This document shows positions 1 to 6,345 of a stretch of DNA of 6,526 bases, piece after piece. The notes under the pieces are model-generated. The model was not told the origin of the DNA, did no database searches, and saw only the letters and a program-made list of their open reading frames with translations. The stretch is from Scatosoma sp045660225 (lineage in GTDB: Bacteria > Bacillota > Clostridia > Christensenellales > Borkfalkiaceae), in NCBI GenBank assembly GCA_045660225.1, contig JAZRDK010000006.1, forward strand, positions 1 to 6,526, in the 5' to 3' direction. Made by a program: the position numbers and the translations under genes. How positions within the stretch are numbered: position 1 is the stretch's first letter; the number at the start of each line of letters is the position of its first letter.

Positions 1-1282
1 TCAGTTCCTTCTCGACGCAGTTATCAAATTCCTTCCCAGCCCCTTGGACGTTGCAAGCGTTAAGGGTGTAAACCCCGATACGGACGAAGAAGAAATTAGA
101 AGAACTGCTGACGACGAACCTTTCTCCGGTCTTGCGTTCAAAATTGCAACCGACCCGTTCGTTGGCTCGCTTGCATATTTCCGTGCATACTCGGGCGTTC
201 TTCCCGCAGGTTCCTACGTGTATAACTCCACGAAGGAAAAGAAGGAAAGAGTTGGCCGTTTGGTGCAAATGCACGCAAACGAAAGAAAGGATATTCCCGA
301 AATTTGCTCGGGTGACATCTGTGCAATCGTTGGTTTGAAATATACGACCACGGGTGACACGCTTTGTGATGAAAAGCACCCCATCATCCTTGAAAAGATG
401 GTATTCCCTGAACCCGTTATTCAGCTTTCGCTTGAACCCAAGACGAAGGCAGGTCAGGAAAAGATGACGATGGCGCTTATCAAACTTGCGGAAGAAGACC
501 CTACGTTTAAGACGTACACCGACCAGGAAACGGGTCAGACGATTATCGCAGGTATGGGCGAATTGCACCTTGACATTATCGTTGACAGACTTTTGAGAGA
601 ATTCAAAGTCGAAGCAAACGTTGGTGCTCCCCAAGTTGCATACAGAGAAACGTTCCGCAAAGAAGTGGAAGCAGAAGGTATGTACAAGCGTCAGTCGGGT
701 GGTAAAGGTCAGTACGGTCACTGTAAACTTCGCCTTATTCCTCAAGAACCCGGCGCTGGCTATGCGTTCGAAGACGAAACGGTTGGCGGTTCGATTCCTA
801 AGGAATATATCCCCGCAATCGACAAGGGTATTCAGGAAGCTGCGAAGAACGGTTACCTTGCAGGCTATGAAATCGTAGACTTCAAGGTTGTCGTATACGA
901 TGGTTCGTACCACGAAGTCGACTCGTCCGAAATGGCGTTCAAAATCGCTGGTTCGATGGGCTTTAAGAACGGTTTGGAAAAGGCTAGTCCCGTACTCCTT
1001 GAACCGATTATGAAAGTTCAAATCATCACCCCTGAAGATTACTTCGGCGACCTTATGGGTAACGTATCCGGTCGTCGTGGTACGATTCTTGGTACAGACG
1101 ACAGAAACGGCGCGAAGATTATCGACGCTGAAATCCCTCTTTCCGAAATGTTTGGTTATGCAACCGAACTCCGTTCGAGAACGCAGGGTCGTGGTCAGTT
1201 CACTATGCAGTTCGACCACTACAGCGAAGTTCCTTCCAGCATTTCCAAGGAAATCGTTGAAAAACGCGGTAAGAAAGACTAA
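1..1282 (+). CDS. fusA: Elongation factor G, C-terminal part (5' end outside window)
   Basis: EF-G is the cytoplasmic GTPase that drives tRNA-mRNA translocation and, with RRF, ribosome recycling. The reading frame is open from base 2, so the gene enters from the left; 426 codons are visible, about 60% of the usual ~700 residues. The first residues (LLDAVIKFLPSPLDV) are the end of the G domain. Then come domain II (DDEPFSGLAFKIATDPFVG), domain III (around GMGELHLDIIVDRL), domain IV (GGKGQYGHCKL and YHEVDSSEMAFK, whose His, codon 911-913, matches the decoding-centre tip histidine near E. coli 583) and domain V (EPIMKVQIITPEDYFGDLMGNVSGRRG). GTP-binding motifs G1-G5 lie upstream and are not visible. 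A TTG at 44 is an internal leucine codon, not a start. The gene stops at TAA 1280-1282, 236 bp before tuf in the same direction, as in str operons. Confidence 0.97.
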   Translation, partial: QFLLDAVIKFLPSPLDVASVKGVNPDTDEEEIRRTADDEPFSGLAFKIATDPFVGSLAYFRAYSGVLPAGSYVYNSTKEKKERVGRLVQMHANERKDIPEICSGDICAIVGLKYTTTGDTLCDEKHPIILEKMVFPEPVIQLSLEPKTKAGQEKMTMALIKLAEEDPTFKTYTDQETGQTIIAGMGELHLDIIVDRLLREFKVEANVGAPQVAYRETFRKEVEAEGMYKRQSGGKGQYGHCKLRLIPQEPGAGYAFEDETVGGSIPKEYIPAIDKGIQEAAKNGYLAGYEIVDFKVVVYDGSYHEVDSSEMAFKIAGSMGFKNGLEKASPVLLEPIMKVQIITPEDYFGDLMGNVSGRRGTILGTDDRNGAKIIDAEIPLSEMFGYATELRSRTQGRGQFTMQFDHYSEVPSSISKEIVEKRGKKD

Positions 1283-1287
1283 TAACG

Positions 1288-1317
1288 GCTTCCCCGCCTA
1301 AAAAAGGCGGGGGGAGC
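1288..1317 (+). terminator. GC-rich stem-loop after fusA, possible weak or Rho-independent-like terminator
   Basis: Arms 1288-1298 and 1306-1317 pair as GCT, TCCCC and GCC with GGC, GGGGG and AGC, leaving one bulged G and an A-rich 7-nt loop (TAAAAAA). The stem starts 5 nt after the fusA stop. The downstream sequence (TAAAAATTATC) has no T-run, so it is not a standard intrinsic terminator. It could pause polymerase, protect the fusA mRNA 3' end, or let some transcripts read on into tuf. Confidence 0.4.
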
Positions 1318-1320
1318 TAA

Positions 1321-1369
1321 AAATTATCAAAGAATTTTGAAAAAAGACCTTTCAAACGATTGATAATTT
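1321..1369 (+). promoter_or_regulatory. Nested inverted repeat overlapping the tuf -35 box
   Basis: Outer arms AAATTATCAA (1321-1330) and TTGATAATTT (1360-1369) are perfect 10-bp reverse complements. Inside them TTTGAAA (1336-1342) and TTTCAAA (1350-1356) are perfect 7-bp complements around a 7-nt loop. The right outer arm contains the whole -35 hexamer TTGATA (1360-1365). As DNA this could be a repressor or activator site. As RNA, in transcripts running through from fusA, it would be a long AT-rich hairpin directly after the GC-rich one. AT-rich sequence gives such symmetry fairly easily, so function is inference. Confidence 0.45.
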
Positions 1370-1388
1370 ATGAAATTTAAGGTATAAT
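1360..1388 (+). promoter_or_regulatory. Promoter of tuf, sigma-70/sigma-A type
   Basis: The -35 box TTGATA (1360-1365) and the -10 box TATAAT (1383-1388) are separated by exactly 17 bp. This is near consensus (5/6 and 6/6). Transcription should start near 1394-1396, giving tuf its own transcript independent of fusA with a leader of about 124 nt. The sequence upstream of the -35 is A/T rich and could act as an UP element. Confidence 0.85.
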
Positions 1389-1394
1389 TAGATT

Positions 1395-1518
1395 GTCCAA
1401 AAGTTGGATTGATGGTTGTACCATGAAAATCATTGAAAAATGATAGGTAGCTGCGTCCGATTCGGATAGGTTATCATTTGAAAAATAAAAAATATTTATA
1501 GAAAATCGGAGGATTATT
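1395..1518 (+). promoter_or_regulatory. Structured 5' leader of tuf mRNA with competing helices
   Basis: The leader has several short perfect hairpins: CCAA/TTGG (1397-1400, 1404-1407), ATGGT/ACCAT (1412-1416, 1420-1424) and ATCATT-GAAA-AATGAT (1429-1444). The segment AAATGATA (1438-1445) can instead pair with TATCATTT (1472-1479), which excludes the third hairpin. TCCGATT (1456-1462) can pair either locally (TCCG/CGGA, 1456-1466) or with AATCGGA (1504-1510), which covers the start of the GGAGG ribosome site (1508-1512). These alternatives resemble a translation-control leader, but no known riboswitch or ribosomal-protein leader class was recognised. Confidence 0.4.
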
Positions 1519-2739
1519 ATGGCTAAAGCTAAATTTGACAGAAGTAAACCGCACGTTAACATCGGTACGATTGGCCACGTTGACCACGGTAAGACGACTT
1601 TGACCGCAGCTATCACGATGGTTATGGCTGCACGCGGTGGTGCTCAAAAGATGAGATACGATGAAATCGATAAAGCACCCGAAGAAAGAGCACGTGGTAT
1701 TACAATTAACACCGCTCACGTAGAATATCAGACGGATGCACGTCACTACGCGCACGTTGACTGCCCTGGTCACGCTGACTACGTTAAGAACATGATTACC
1801 GGTGCTGCACAGATGGACGGCGCTATCCTTGTAGTTGCTGCTACGGATGGTCCCATGCCCCAGACTCGTGAGCACATCCTTCTTGCTCGTCAGGTAGGCG
1901 TTCCTTACCTTATCGTATTCATGAACAAGACCGACCTTGTTGACGACGAAGAACTTCTCGAACTCGTTGAAATGGACGTTCGTGACCTTCTTTCCCAGTA
2001 CGAATTCCCCGGCGACGACATCCCCGTTATCCGTGGTTCGGCTTTGAAAGCGCTTGAAGTTGCAAGCTCCGACGCTTCCGCTGATGAAATCATGGCTAAC
2101 CCTGCAGTTGCTCCCATCCTTGAACTCATGGATGCTGTTGACAGCTACATCCCTACGCCTGCACGTGACTCTGAAAAGCCTTTCCTTCTTCCTGTAGAAG
2201 ACGTATTCACCATCACTGGTCGTGGTACGGTTGCTACTGGTAGAATCGAAAGAGGTGTTGCTAAAGTTGGCGAACCTGCAGAAATCGTAGGTCTTGTTGA
2301 AAAGCCCATCTCCACGACCATCACCGGTCTTGAAATGTTCCACAAGCTCCTTGATGAAGCTTGCGCTGGTGACAACGTTGGTGCGCTTCTTCGTGGTATC
2401 GACAGAACGGGTATCCAAAAGGGTCAAGTTATCGCTAAGCCCGGTTCGATTAAGACTGGTACGAAGTTCGAAGCTCAGGTTTACGTATTGAAGAAGGACG
2501 AAGGTGGTCGTCACACCGCATTCTTCAACAACTACAGACCTCAATTCTTCGTACGTACGACGGACGTTACGGGTAAGATTAACCTTCCCGAAGGCGTAGA
2601 AATGGTTATGCCTGGCGACAACACGTCGATGATTGTTGAGCTTATTAAGCCCGTTGCAATCGAAACTGGTCTTCGTTTCGCTATCCGTGAAGGTGGTAGA
2701 ACGGTTGGTTCCGGTACGATTACGAAAGTTATCGAATAA
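1519..2739 (+). CDS. tuf: Elongation factor Tu
   Basis: EF-Tu is the GTPase that carries aminoacyl-tRNA to the ribosomal A site. It has 406 residues and begins at ATG 6 nt after GGAGG (1508-1512). The G domain shows the P-loop GHVDHGKT (19-26), switch I RGITINT with Thr62, DCPGH (81-85) with catalytic His85, NKTD (136-139) and SALK (174-177). Domain II follows (FLLPVEDVFTITGRGTVATGRIERG) and then domain III (KDEGGRHTAFFNNYRPQFFVRTTDVTG, ending GGRTVGSGTITKVIE). It is longer than the 394-residue E. coli protein, mainly through about 11 extra residues between Glu180 and Tyr210 at the end of the G domain. Gln125, equivalent to the E. coli kirromycin-site Gln124, is kept. tuf has its own promoter, leader and terminator. 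Only one copy is seen here; a second elsewhere cannot be excluded. Confidence 0.98.
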   Translation: MAKAKFDRSKPHVNIGTIGHVDHGKTTLTAAITMVMAARGGAQKMRYDEIDKAPEERARGITINTAHVEYQTDARHYAHVDCPGHADYVKNMITGAAQMDGAILVVAATDGPMPQTREHILLARQVGVPYLIVFMNKTDLVDDEELLELVEMDVRDLLSQYEFPGDDIPVIRGSALKALEVASSDASADEIMANPAVAPILELMDAVDSYIPTPARDSEKPFLLPVEDVFTITGRGTVATGRIERGVAKVGEPAEIVGLVEKPISTTITGLEMFHKLLDEACAGDNVGALLRGIDRTGIQKGQVIAKPGSIKTGTKFEAQVYVLKKDEGGRHTAFFNNYRPQFFVRTTDVTGKINLPEGVEMVMPGDNTSMIVELIKPVAIETGLRFAIREGGRTVGSGTITKVIE

Positions 2740-2759
2740 TTTCAGGTTGAATTGACCAA

Positions 2760-2799
2760 AAAACAGCTTATTCTTTGGAATAAGCTGTTTTCTTTTTTT
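2760..2799 (+). terminator. Intrinsic terminator of tuf
   Basis: A perfect 13-bp stem, AAACAGCTTATTC (2761-2773) with GAATAAGCTGTTT (2778-2790), closes a TTTG tetraloop, with one more A-T pair outside (2760/2791). A run of seven T follows (2793-2799). This is a classic Rho-independent terminator 21 nt after the tuf stop codon. Confidence 0.95.
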
Positions 2800-2805
2800 C
2801 ACGCC

Positions 2806-2834
2806 TTGCGTTTTTCTTTTTGGTGTGATATAAT
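2806..2834 (+). promoter_or_regulatory. Promoter of the CAAX-protease gene, extended -10
   Basis: The -35-like box TTGCGT (2806-2811) and the consensus -10 TATAAT (2829-2834) are 17 bp apart. TGA directly upstream of the -10 (2826-2828) gives the TGn extended -10 element. Start is expected near 2841, leaving a leader of about 26 nt. The promoter begins 7 bp after the tuf terminator T-run, so the next gene is an independent unit. Confidence 0.8.
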
Positions 2835-2866
2835 ACTGATATAAACAGAAAAAAAGGGGGAATTCG

Positions 2867-3667
2867 GTGAAGAAATTGTTCAATCGAGTGAGTATCCGAA
2901 AAATGATAGAAATCGCCGTAATCCTTTTGTTTTGCGCCGTATTTCTCGTGTTAGAGTGGGCTTCGATTGCTTTTACGGACGACGAGTTTATCAATCGTAT
3001 GCTTTTGAATTGCATGCAGGCGATTTTAGGGATATTTCTTGCTTGTTGCGTCGTAAAGAAGCTGTCTATCCGTCTTTTTGGTTCTCCCAAGAATTGGATT
3101 TATATACTACCTTGTCTTCTCGTTGCCGTAAACAACTTTCCTTTTAGTCCCTATTTTAATGGGGAAATGATACTGCTAAGGACGAGCGTCTTAGAAATTC
3201 TTTTGTTTGTCATACGCGTTTTCTTATTCGCGACCTTGGAAGAAATCGTTTTCCGCGGTATCCTATTCACACTTATTTTGACGCTTTTGCCGAACAATAG
3301 AAAGGGGTTTATGCTTGCATTTGTGCTTTCTTCCGTTCTATTCGGCGTATCGCATATCGTCAACGGTTTTAGCTTTTCCGTGTTATTGCAAATCGGATAC
3401 AGCGTGTTGACGGGCGGGCTGTTTTGCTTTTGCTTTATCAAAACAAAAAATATATTGTTACCGTCGTTTGTGCATGGCGCGTTCAATTTTTTCGGAACGC
3501 TGTTTGATAAGCAGGGCTTGGGTGCAGGTGTCGTTTTTGATACGACAACGGTTGTGTTAACGCTTGTAATAGGCGTGCTGGTTGGCTGTTTCGTCCTGTA
3601 TAAAACGTGGACGTATACGGACGAAGAAAGGGCTGTTATGTATGATAGACTAGGTCTTTCTAAATAG
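2867..3667 (+). CDS. CPBP-family (CAAX/Abi-type) intramembrane metalloprotease
   Basis: This is a polytopic membrane protein of 266 residues, with hydrophobic stretches near 14-35, 46-64, 76-90, 105-123, 131-142, 149-166, 171-191 and 222-246. It carries the three motifs of the CPBP (Rce1-like/Abi) family: EEIVFRG with Glu125, Glu126 and Arg130; FGVSH with Phe159 and His163; and HGAFN with His203 and Asn207. The glutamates and histidines form the active site in this family. Bacterial members act in membrane protein processing, bacteriocin maturation or self-immunity; the substrate here is unknown. Translation starts at GTG, 6 nt after AGGGGG (2855-2860). The gene has its own promoter and terminator, and no bacteriocin or peptide gene is beside it. 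Family assignment is firm; biological role is open. Confidence 0.9.
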   Translation: MKKLFNRVSIRKMIEIAVILLFCAVFLVLEWASIAFTDDEFINRMLLNCMQAILGIFLACCVVKKLSIRLFGSPKNWIYILPCLLVAVNNFPFSPYFNGEMILLRTSVLEILLFVIRVFLFATLEEIVFRGILFTLILTLLPNNRKGFMLAFVLSSVLFGVSHIVNGFSFSVLLQIGYSVLTGGLFCFCFIKTKNILLPSFVHGAFNFFGTLFDKQGLGAGVVFDTTTVVLTLVIGVLVGCFVLYKTWTYTDEERAVMYDRLGLSK

Positions 3668-3672
3668 ACGAC

Positions 3673-3715
3673 AAAAGCCGTAAATCCCTTGAGAATAATG
3701 GGGTTTACGGCTTTT
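3673..3715 (+). terminator. Terminator of the CAAX-protease gene
   Basis: Arms 3673-3688 (AAAAGCCGTAAATCCC) and 3700-3715 (GGGGTTTACGGCTTTT) pair over 16 bp with a single T-G wobble and an 11-nt loop. The stem begins 5 nt after the stop codon. The T-run is mostly part of the stem (3712-3715) and continues as ACTTTA, so it is less canonical than the tuf terminator. The A-rich left arm also gives T's on the opposite strand, so it may work in both directions. Confidence 0.75.
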
Positions 3716-3721
3716 ACTTTA

Positions 3722-3756
3722 TGACATGACGGATAGAATACTCTATCGTTATGTCA
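3722..3756. repeat. Imperfect palindrome between the convergent terminators
   Basis: TGACATGACGGATAG (3722-3736) pairs with CTATCGTTATGTCA (3743-3756) as 14 bp, including one G-T wobble, with one bulged base and a 6-nt loop (AATACT). There is no T-run on either strand, so it is not an obvious terminator. It sits between two clearer terminator hairpins in the 141-bp convergent gap. It could be a dispersed intergenic palindrome or a protein site; one copy alone cannot decide. Confidence 0.4.
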
Positions 3757-3768
3757 AACGTAATACAT

Positions 3769-3801
3769 AAAAACGAGCGTGGCTAAACAGTCCACGCTCG
3801 T
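3769..3801 (-). terminator. Terminator of the pot operon (possibly bidirectional)
   Basis: Perfect 10-bp arms ACGAGCGTGG (3773-3782) and CCACGCTCGT (3792-3801) enclose a 9-nt loop. Read on the minus strand, the stem begins 7 nt after the potD stop codon. The A-run at 3769-3773 provides the T-run, partly overlapping the stem base. Read on the plus strand, TTTTTT (3805-3810) follows after CCA, so it may also stop transcription coming from the left. Confidence 0.85.
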
Positions 3802-3808
3802 CCATTTT

Positions 3809-5167
3809 TTATTTGATATTATTCCACATACGATTTGCACGCTCGTTGGCGTCTTTGTCGAAGTAGTTCATAACGACAAGTCGGTTAATCGTGCTTTCGT
3901 CGGGGTATTGTGCAAACAGTTGCCGTTTCGTTTGGTTGGTGGGCACCGTCAAGGGCGCGTAATCATCGCCGAAGAAATAGGAAAGGTTGTATTCGCTAAC
4001 GTCCGTGTCTTCGTCCGTTGCGCTGTACGTTTCTTCGATATACGAGAAGACGTCTTCACCGCCGATACAGCTTGTATAACCGATATAGTACATATTACGG
4101 ATTACGTTGTCGGGACGGGAAAGGAAATTGATAAACGCAAGGGCGGCTTTTTGTTTCTTGTCGGTGATGCCTTTCATCATTACCCAACCGTCAAACCAAA
4201 GATTTGACGCCGTGGCAGGTATCGAATATTCCAAAGCAAGGTCAGATTCTTCTTCCGCTTCGTTAATAATGGTTACGGCGTCGCCACTCCATTGATAGGA
4301 CGCTTGCAAACGCCCGGAAATGACGTCTAATTTGCCTTCGTCCGTTTCTAATCCGTACAGGTTGGTGCGCATGGTTTCTAAGTGTTTCTTAGCGCCTGCC
4401 ATCGTTTCCACAGACGTGTCGTTCATCTTTTGTGAAAGCGTCGTTTTATAGGTGTTCAGGTCGATGTCGCCTTTCTCAAACTGCGCTTTTAATTGTAAAA
4501 GTTCGCTTTCATAATACATACCCAGCCCCATAAAATAGGAGTCGCGCACGTTGTCTTTCGCGGTGATTTTTCTTGAACACTCGGGTGCGGTCAAGCAATG
4601 CCAGCTTTGCATAATTTCGCGCGATTTTTCTTCCGTTTCGGCAATCGTTTTCGGATTGAACACGAATCCCGTCGTGCCCCACATATACCCTGCGATATAA
4701 TCCGTCCAACCGCCGTTATTAAACACCGTCTTAATGTACGGCGAAAGGTTTTGCGCATAGTAATTATGTTCTACGTTTGCGTCGAAAAACGTTTGGGGAA
4801 AGGGCGCAAGTCTATCTTCCGATTTCATTTTCATCATCATATACTCGGAAGGGCACAAAATGTCGTACCTGTCGCCCATTTTAATTTTGCTATACATCGT
4901 TTCATTGTCTTGCAAAGCGATGTATTCTACGTGGATTTCTTCGCCGTAGACGTCTAAATACCACTCTTCAAATTCTTCGTATAAAGGACGGCTTTCCGGG
5001 TCATAGCTTTCTTCACCGCCCATGTCGATATATTCGTCCCAGCTGGCGACGCGAAGTACGTTGTCGTTGTCGTCGACGTTTTCCGATTCGTCGTTTTTGC
5101 AAGCGCCGAAGGGGAAGATGCAAGCAAGCATACAAATGGAAAGCGCGATAGAAAGTTTACGTTTCAT
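3809..5167 (-). CDS. potD: Spermidine/putrescine ABC transporter substrate-binding lipoprotein
   Basis: This is the extracellular polyamine-capturing component of a PotABCD importer. The N-terminus is a lipoprotein signal (basic MKRK, hydrophobic core, lipobox FGAC with Cys23), followed by an acidic linker. Pocket residues known from E. coli PotD have counterparts: WDEY (Trp43, Tyr46), PSEY (Ser107, Tyr109), WSGD (Trp293), WFDG (Trp324, Asp326) and IGY (Tyr364). In DNVRD (205-209) the position I align with E. coli Asp168 is Asn206, a tentative difference. At 452 residues it is about 100 longer than E. coli PotD (348); part of the extra is a polar helix-like segment near 218-262. The start ATG follows GGAGC by 8 nt and overlaps the potC stop (ATGA, 4 nt), so it is last in the operon. 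Polyamine specificity is inferred from these motifs and the gene order. Confidence 0.92.
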   Translation of the reverse strand: MKRKLSIALSICMLACIFPFGACKNDESENVDDNDNVLRVASWDEYIDMGGEESYDPESRPLYEEFEEWYLDVYGEEIHVEYIALQDNETMYSKIKMGDRYDILCPSEYMMMKMKSEDRLAPFPQTFFDANVEHNYYAQNLSPYIKTVFNNGGWTDYIAGYMWGTTGFVFNPKTIAETEEKSREIMQSWHCLTAPECSRKITAKDNVRDSYFMGLGMYYESELLQLKAQFEKGDIDLNTYKTTLSQKMNDTSVETMAGAKKHLETMRTNLYGLETDEGKLDVISGRLQASYQWSGDAVTIINEAEEESDLALEYSIPATASNLWFDGWVMMKGITDKKQKAALAFINFLSRPDNVIRNMYYIGYTSCIGGEDVFSYIEETYSATDEDTDVSEYNLSYFFGDDYAPLTVPTNQTKRQLFAQYPDESTINRLVVMNYFDKDANERANRMWNNIK

Positions 5168-5979
5168 TGTTTTTTGCTCCTTGCTTTTTTATAGGATACC
5201 ACGTTTGCAACGGTAACTGCAATCACGATGATAAAGAAAATAATCGCGGTAAACGCCCAGTATGCGGCTTTAATCTTCGGTCCGACGATGTTGTTTTTGT
5301 CAAGACCGTAGATATGCGTACTGATGGTTTTGAAGGAATCGGGCTTCGTATACGCCGTAATGACGTAGTCGTCCAGCGAAAGCGTAATAGCGAGCAAGAA
5401 TCCTGCAATAATGCCAGGCAAAATTTGCGGAATAATGACCGAGAAAAGCGCTTTCGTCGGCGATGCGCCTAAATCGAGCGCAGCTTCGTATAAATTGTTG
5501 TCCATTTGACGGAGTTTTGGCATAATCGACAACAAAACGAAGGGGGTACAAAGAATCATTTGTCCAAGGACAAGCGGTATATACGTCGATTTGTCGATGG
5601 CAAAGAAGGAAACGAACAACGCAAACGAGATGGCAGTTACCACTTCTGCGTTGATGACAGGGATGCGGTTAATCGCGGAAAGCGCACCGCTTGCACGCTT
5701 TTTCGAATAGAAAATACCGATTGCACCCACCGTACCCAAAACCGTCGAGAAAAACGCAACGACGAGTGCGAGCACCATCGTTTGCAAAACGACTTGCAAC
5801 GGCTCGTTATTAGCGTCGAAGAAATAGGCATAGTGGTCAAAACTAAAACCCGTCCAACCCGTTTGAATCATATCGCTTGCGTTAAAACTGTTTACCGTCA
5901 AGAAGATAATCGGGAAATAGATAAACAAAAGGACGAGCACGATAAACGACCATTTTAAAATTCTTTTTGCGATTACCAT
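5164..5979 (-). CDS. potC: Spermidine/putrescine ABC transporter permease, PotC type
   Basis: This is one of two inner-membrane permeases forming the polyamine channel. It has 271 residues from ATG 5979-5977, close to E. coli PotC (264). Hydrophobic spans lie near 9-30, 62-90, 108-127, 133-153, 186-205 and 240-262. The cytoplasmic EAA loop that docks with the ATPase is clear at 165-188 (EAALDLGAS, then IIPQILPG). AAGGGGG (5994-5988) lies 8 nt upstream of this ATG. An upstream in-frame ATG at 6093 would add 38 residues that overlap potB, are not hydrophobic in the family pattern and have no good ribosome site, so 5979 is preferred. The start overlaps the potB end by 7 nt (ATGGTAA) and the stop overlaps the potD start by 4 nt, suggesting coupled translation. 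Confidence 0.93.
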   Translation of the reverse strand: MVIAKRILKWSFIVLVLLFIYFPIIFLTVNSFNASDMIQTGWTGFSFDHYAYFFDANNEPLQVVLQTMVLALVVAFFSTVLGTVGAIGIFYSKKRASGALSAINRIPVINAEVVTAISFALFVSFFAIDKSTYIPLVLGQMILCTPFVLLSIMPKLRQMDNNLYEAALDLGASPTKALFSVIIPQILPGIIAGFLLAITLSLDDYVITAYTKPDSFKTISTHIYGLDKNNIVGPKIKAAYWAFTAIIFFIIVIAVTVANVVSYKKARSKKQ

Positions 5980-6345
5980 AACGACGTCCCCCTTGTTTCC
6001 GTTTTTTCGTCCGCTTTGAAACCGCCCGTAAGCCAGGTTACTAAGAACATAAACAAAAGAAGAACAAGCGCGATAAACGAGCCGTCGTGCCAAAGGTCGC
6101 CCATAAAGTAGTCGTCAATCAGCTTGCCGATAATTTTCACGTTTCGGAAGGTGAGATAATTCGATACGACGTAGTTGGTCATCGAAGGAAGGAAAACCAT
6201 AGAAATTCCGCTGGCAATGCCTGCTTTCGAAAGGGGAAGGGTGACTTTGACGAAGGCTTTTGCGCCGGACGCACCAAGGTCGCGCGCGGCTTCTAAATAA
6301 CTGTTGTCAATTTTAATAATCGTCGTATAAATAGGCAAAATCATA
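5973..6345 (-). CDS. potB: Spermidine/putrescine ABC transporter permease, PotB type (partial; true 5' end missing)
   Basis: This is the partner permease of PotC. Only the C-terminal 123 residues are genomic, from MILPIYTTIIKIDNSYLEAA to the stop at 5975-5973; full PotB proteins have roughly 280. It shows the EAA loop EAARDLGAS (residues 18-26 of the fragment) followed by VTLPLSKAGIASG, then FLPSMTNYVVSNYL and a last membrane span (IALVLLLFMFLVTWL). An apparent ATG start at 6392-6390 would add MEQLLGSQNDMATSDF, but those codons fall in a sequencing adapter and its barcode. They must not be taken as protein, apart perhaps from the Phe, whose codon straddles the junction and which homologues also carry. 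The genuine upstream sequence has been lost at 6346. The end overlaps the potC start by 7 nt. potA and the operon promoter, if present, are beyond this break. Confidence 0.9.

Noticed and set aside
44..1282. fusA starting at TTG 44 as a complete 412-residue gene
   Set aside because: The frame is open to base 2 and the residues before 44 continue the EF-G G domain (LLDAVIKFLPSP), so the gene is cut by the window edge rather than short.
1474..3090. A 538-codon open frame on the minus strand, antisense to tuf and into the CAAX gene
   Set aside because: It is the mirror of the strongly biased tuf codons, runs across the tuf terminator and the next promoter, has a low-complexity Asn/Arg/Thr/Ser-rich translation with no family resemblance, and has no convincing ribosome site.
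3779..4207. Plus-strand ORF opposite the 3' end of potD (and similar plus-strand ORFs at 4598-4957 and 5506-5958)
   Set aside because: They are antisense to well-supported transporter genes, start inside terminator or coding sequence and have no recognisable domain; the minus-strand frames carry the family motifs.
5980..6093. A 38-residue N-terminal extension of potC from an ATG at 6093
   Set aside because: It lies wholly within potB in another frame, has no good Shine-Dalgarno, and the 271-residue product from 5979 matches the usual PotC length and has AAGGGGG at the right spacing.
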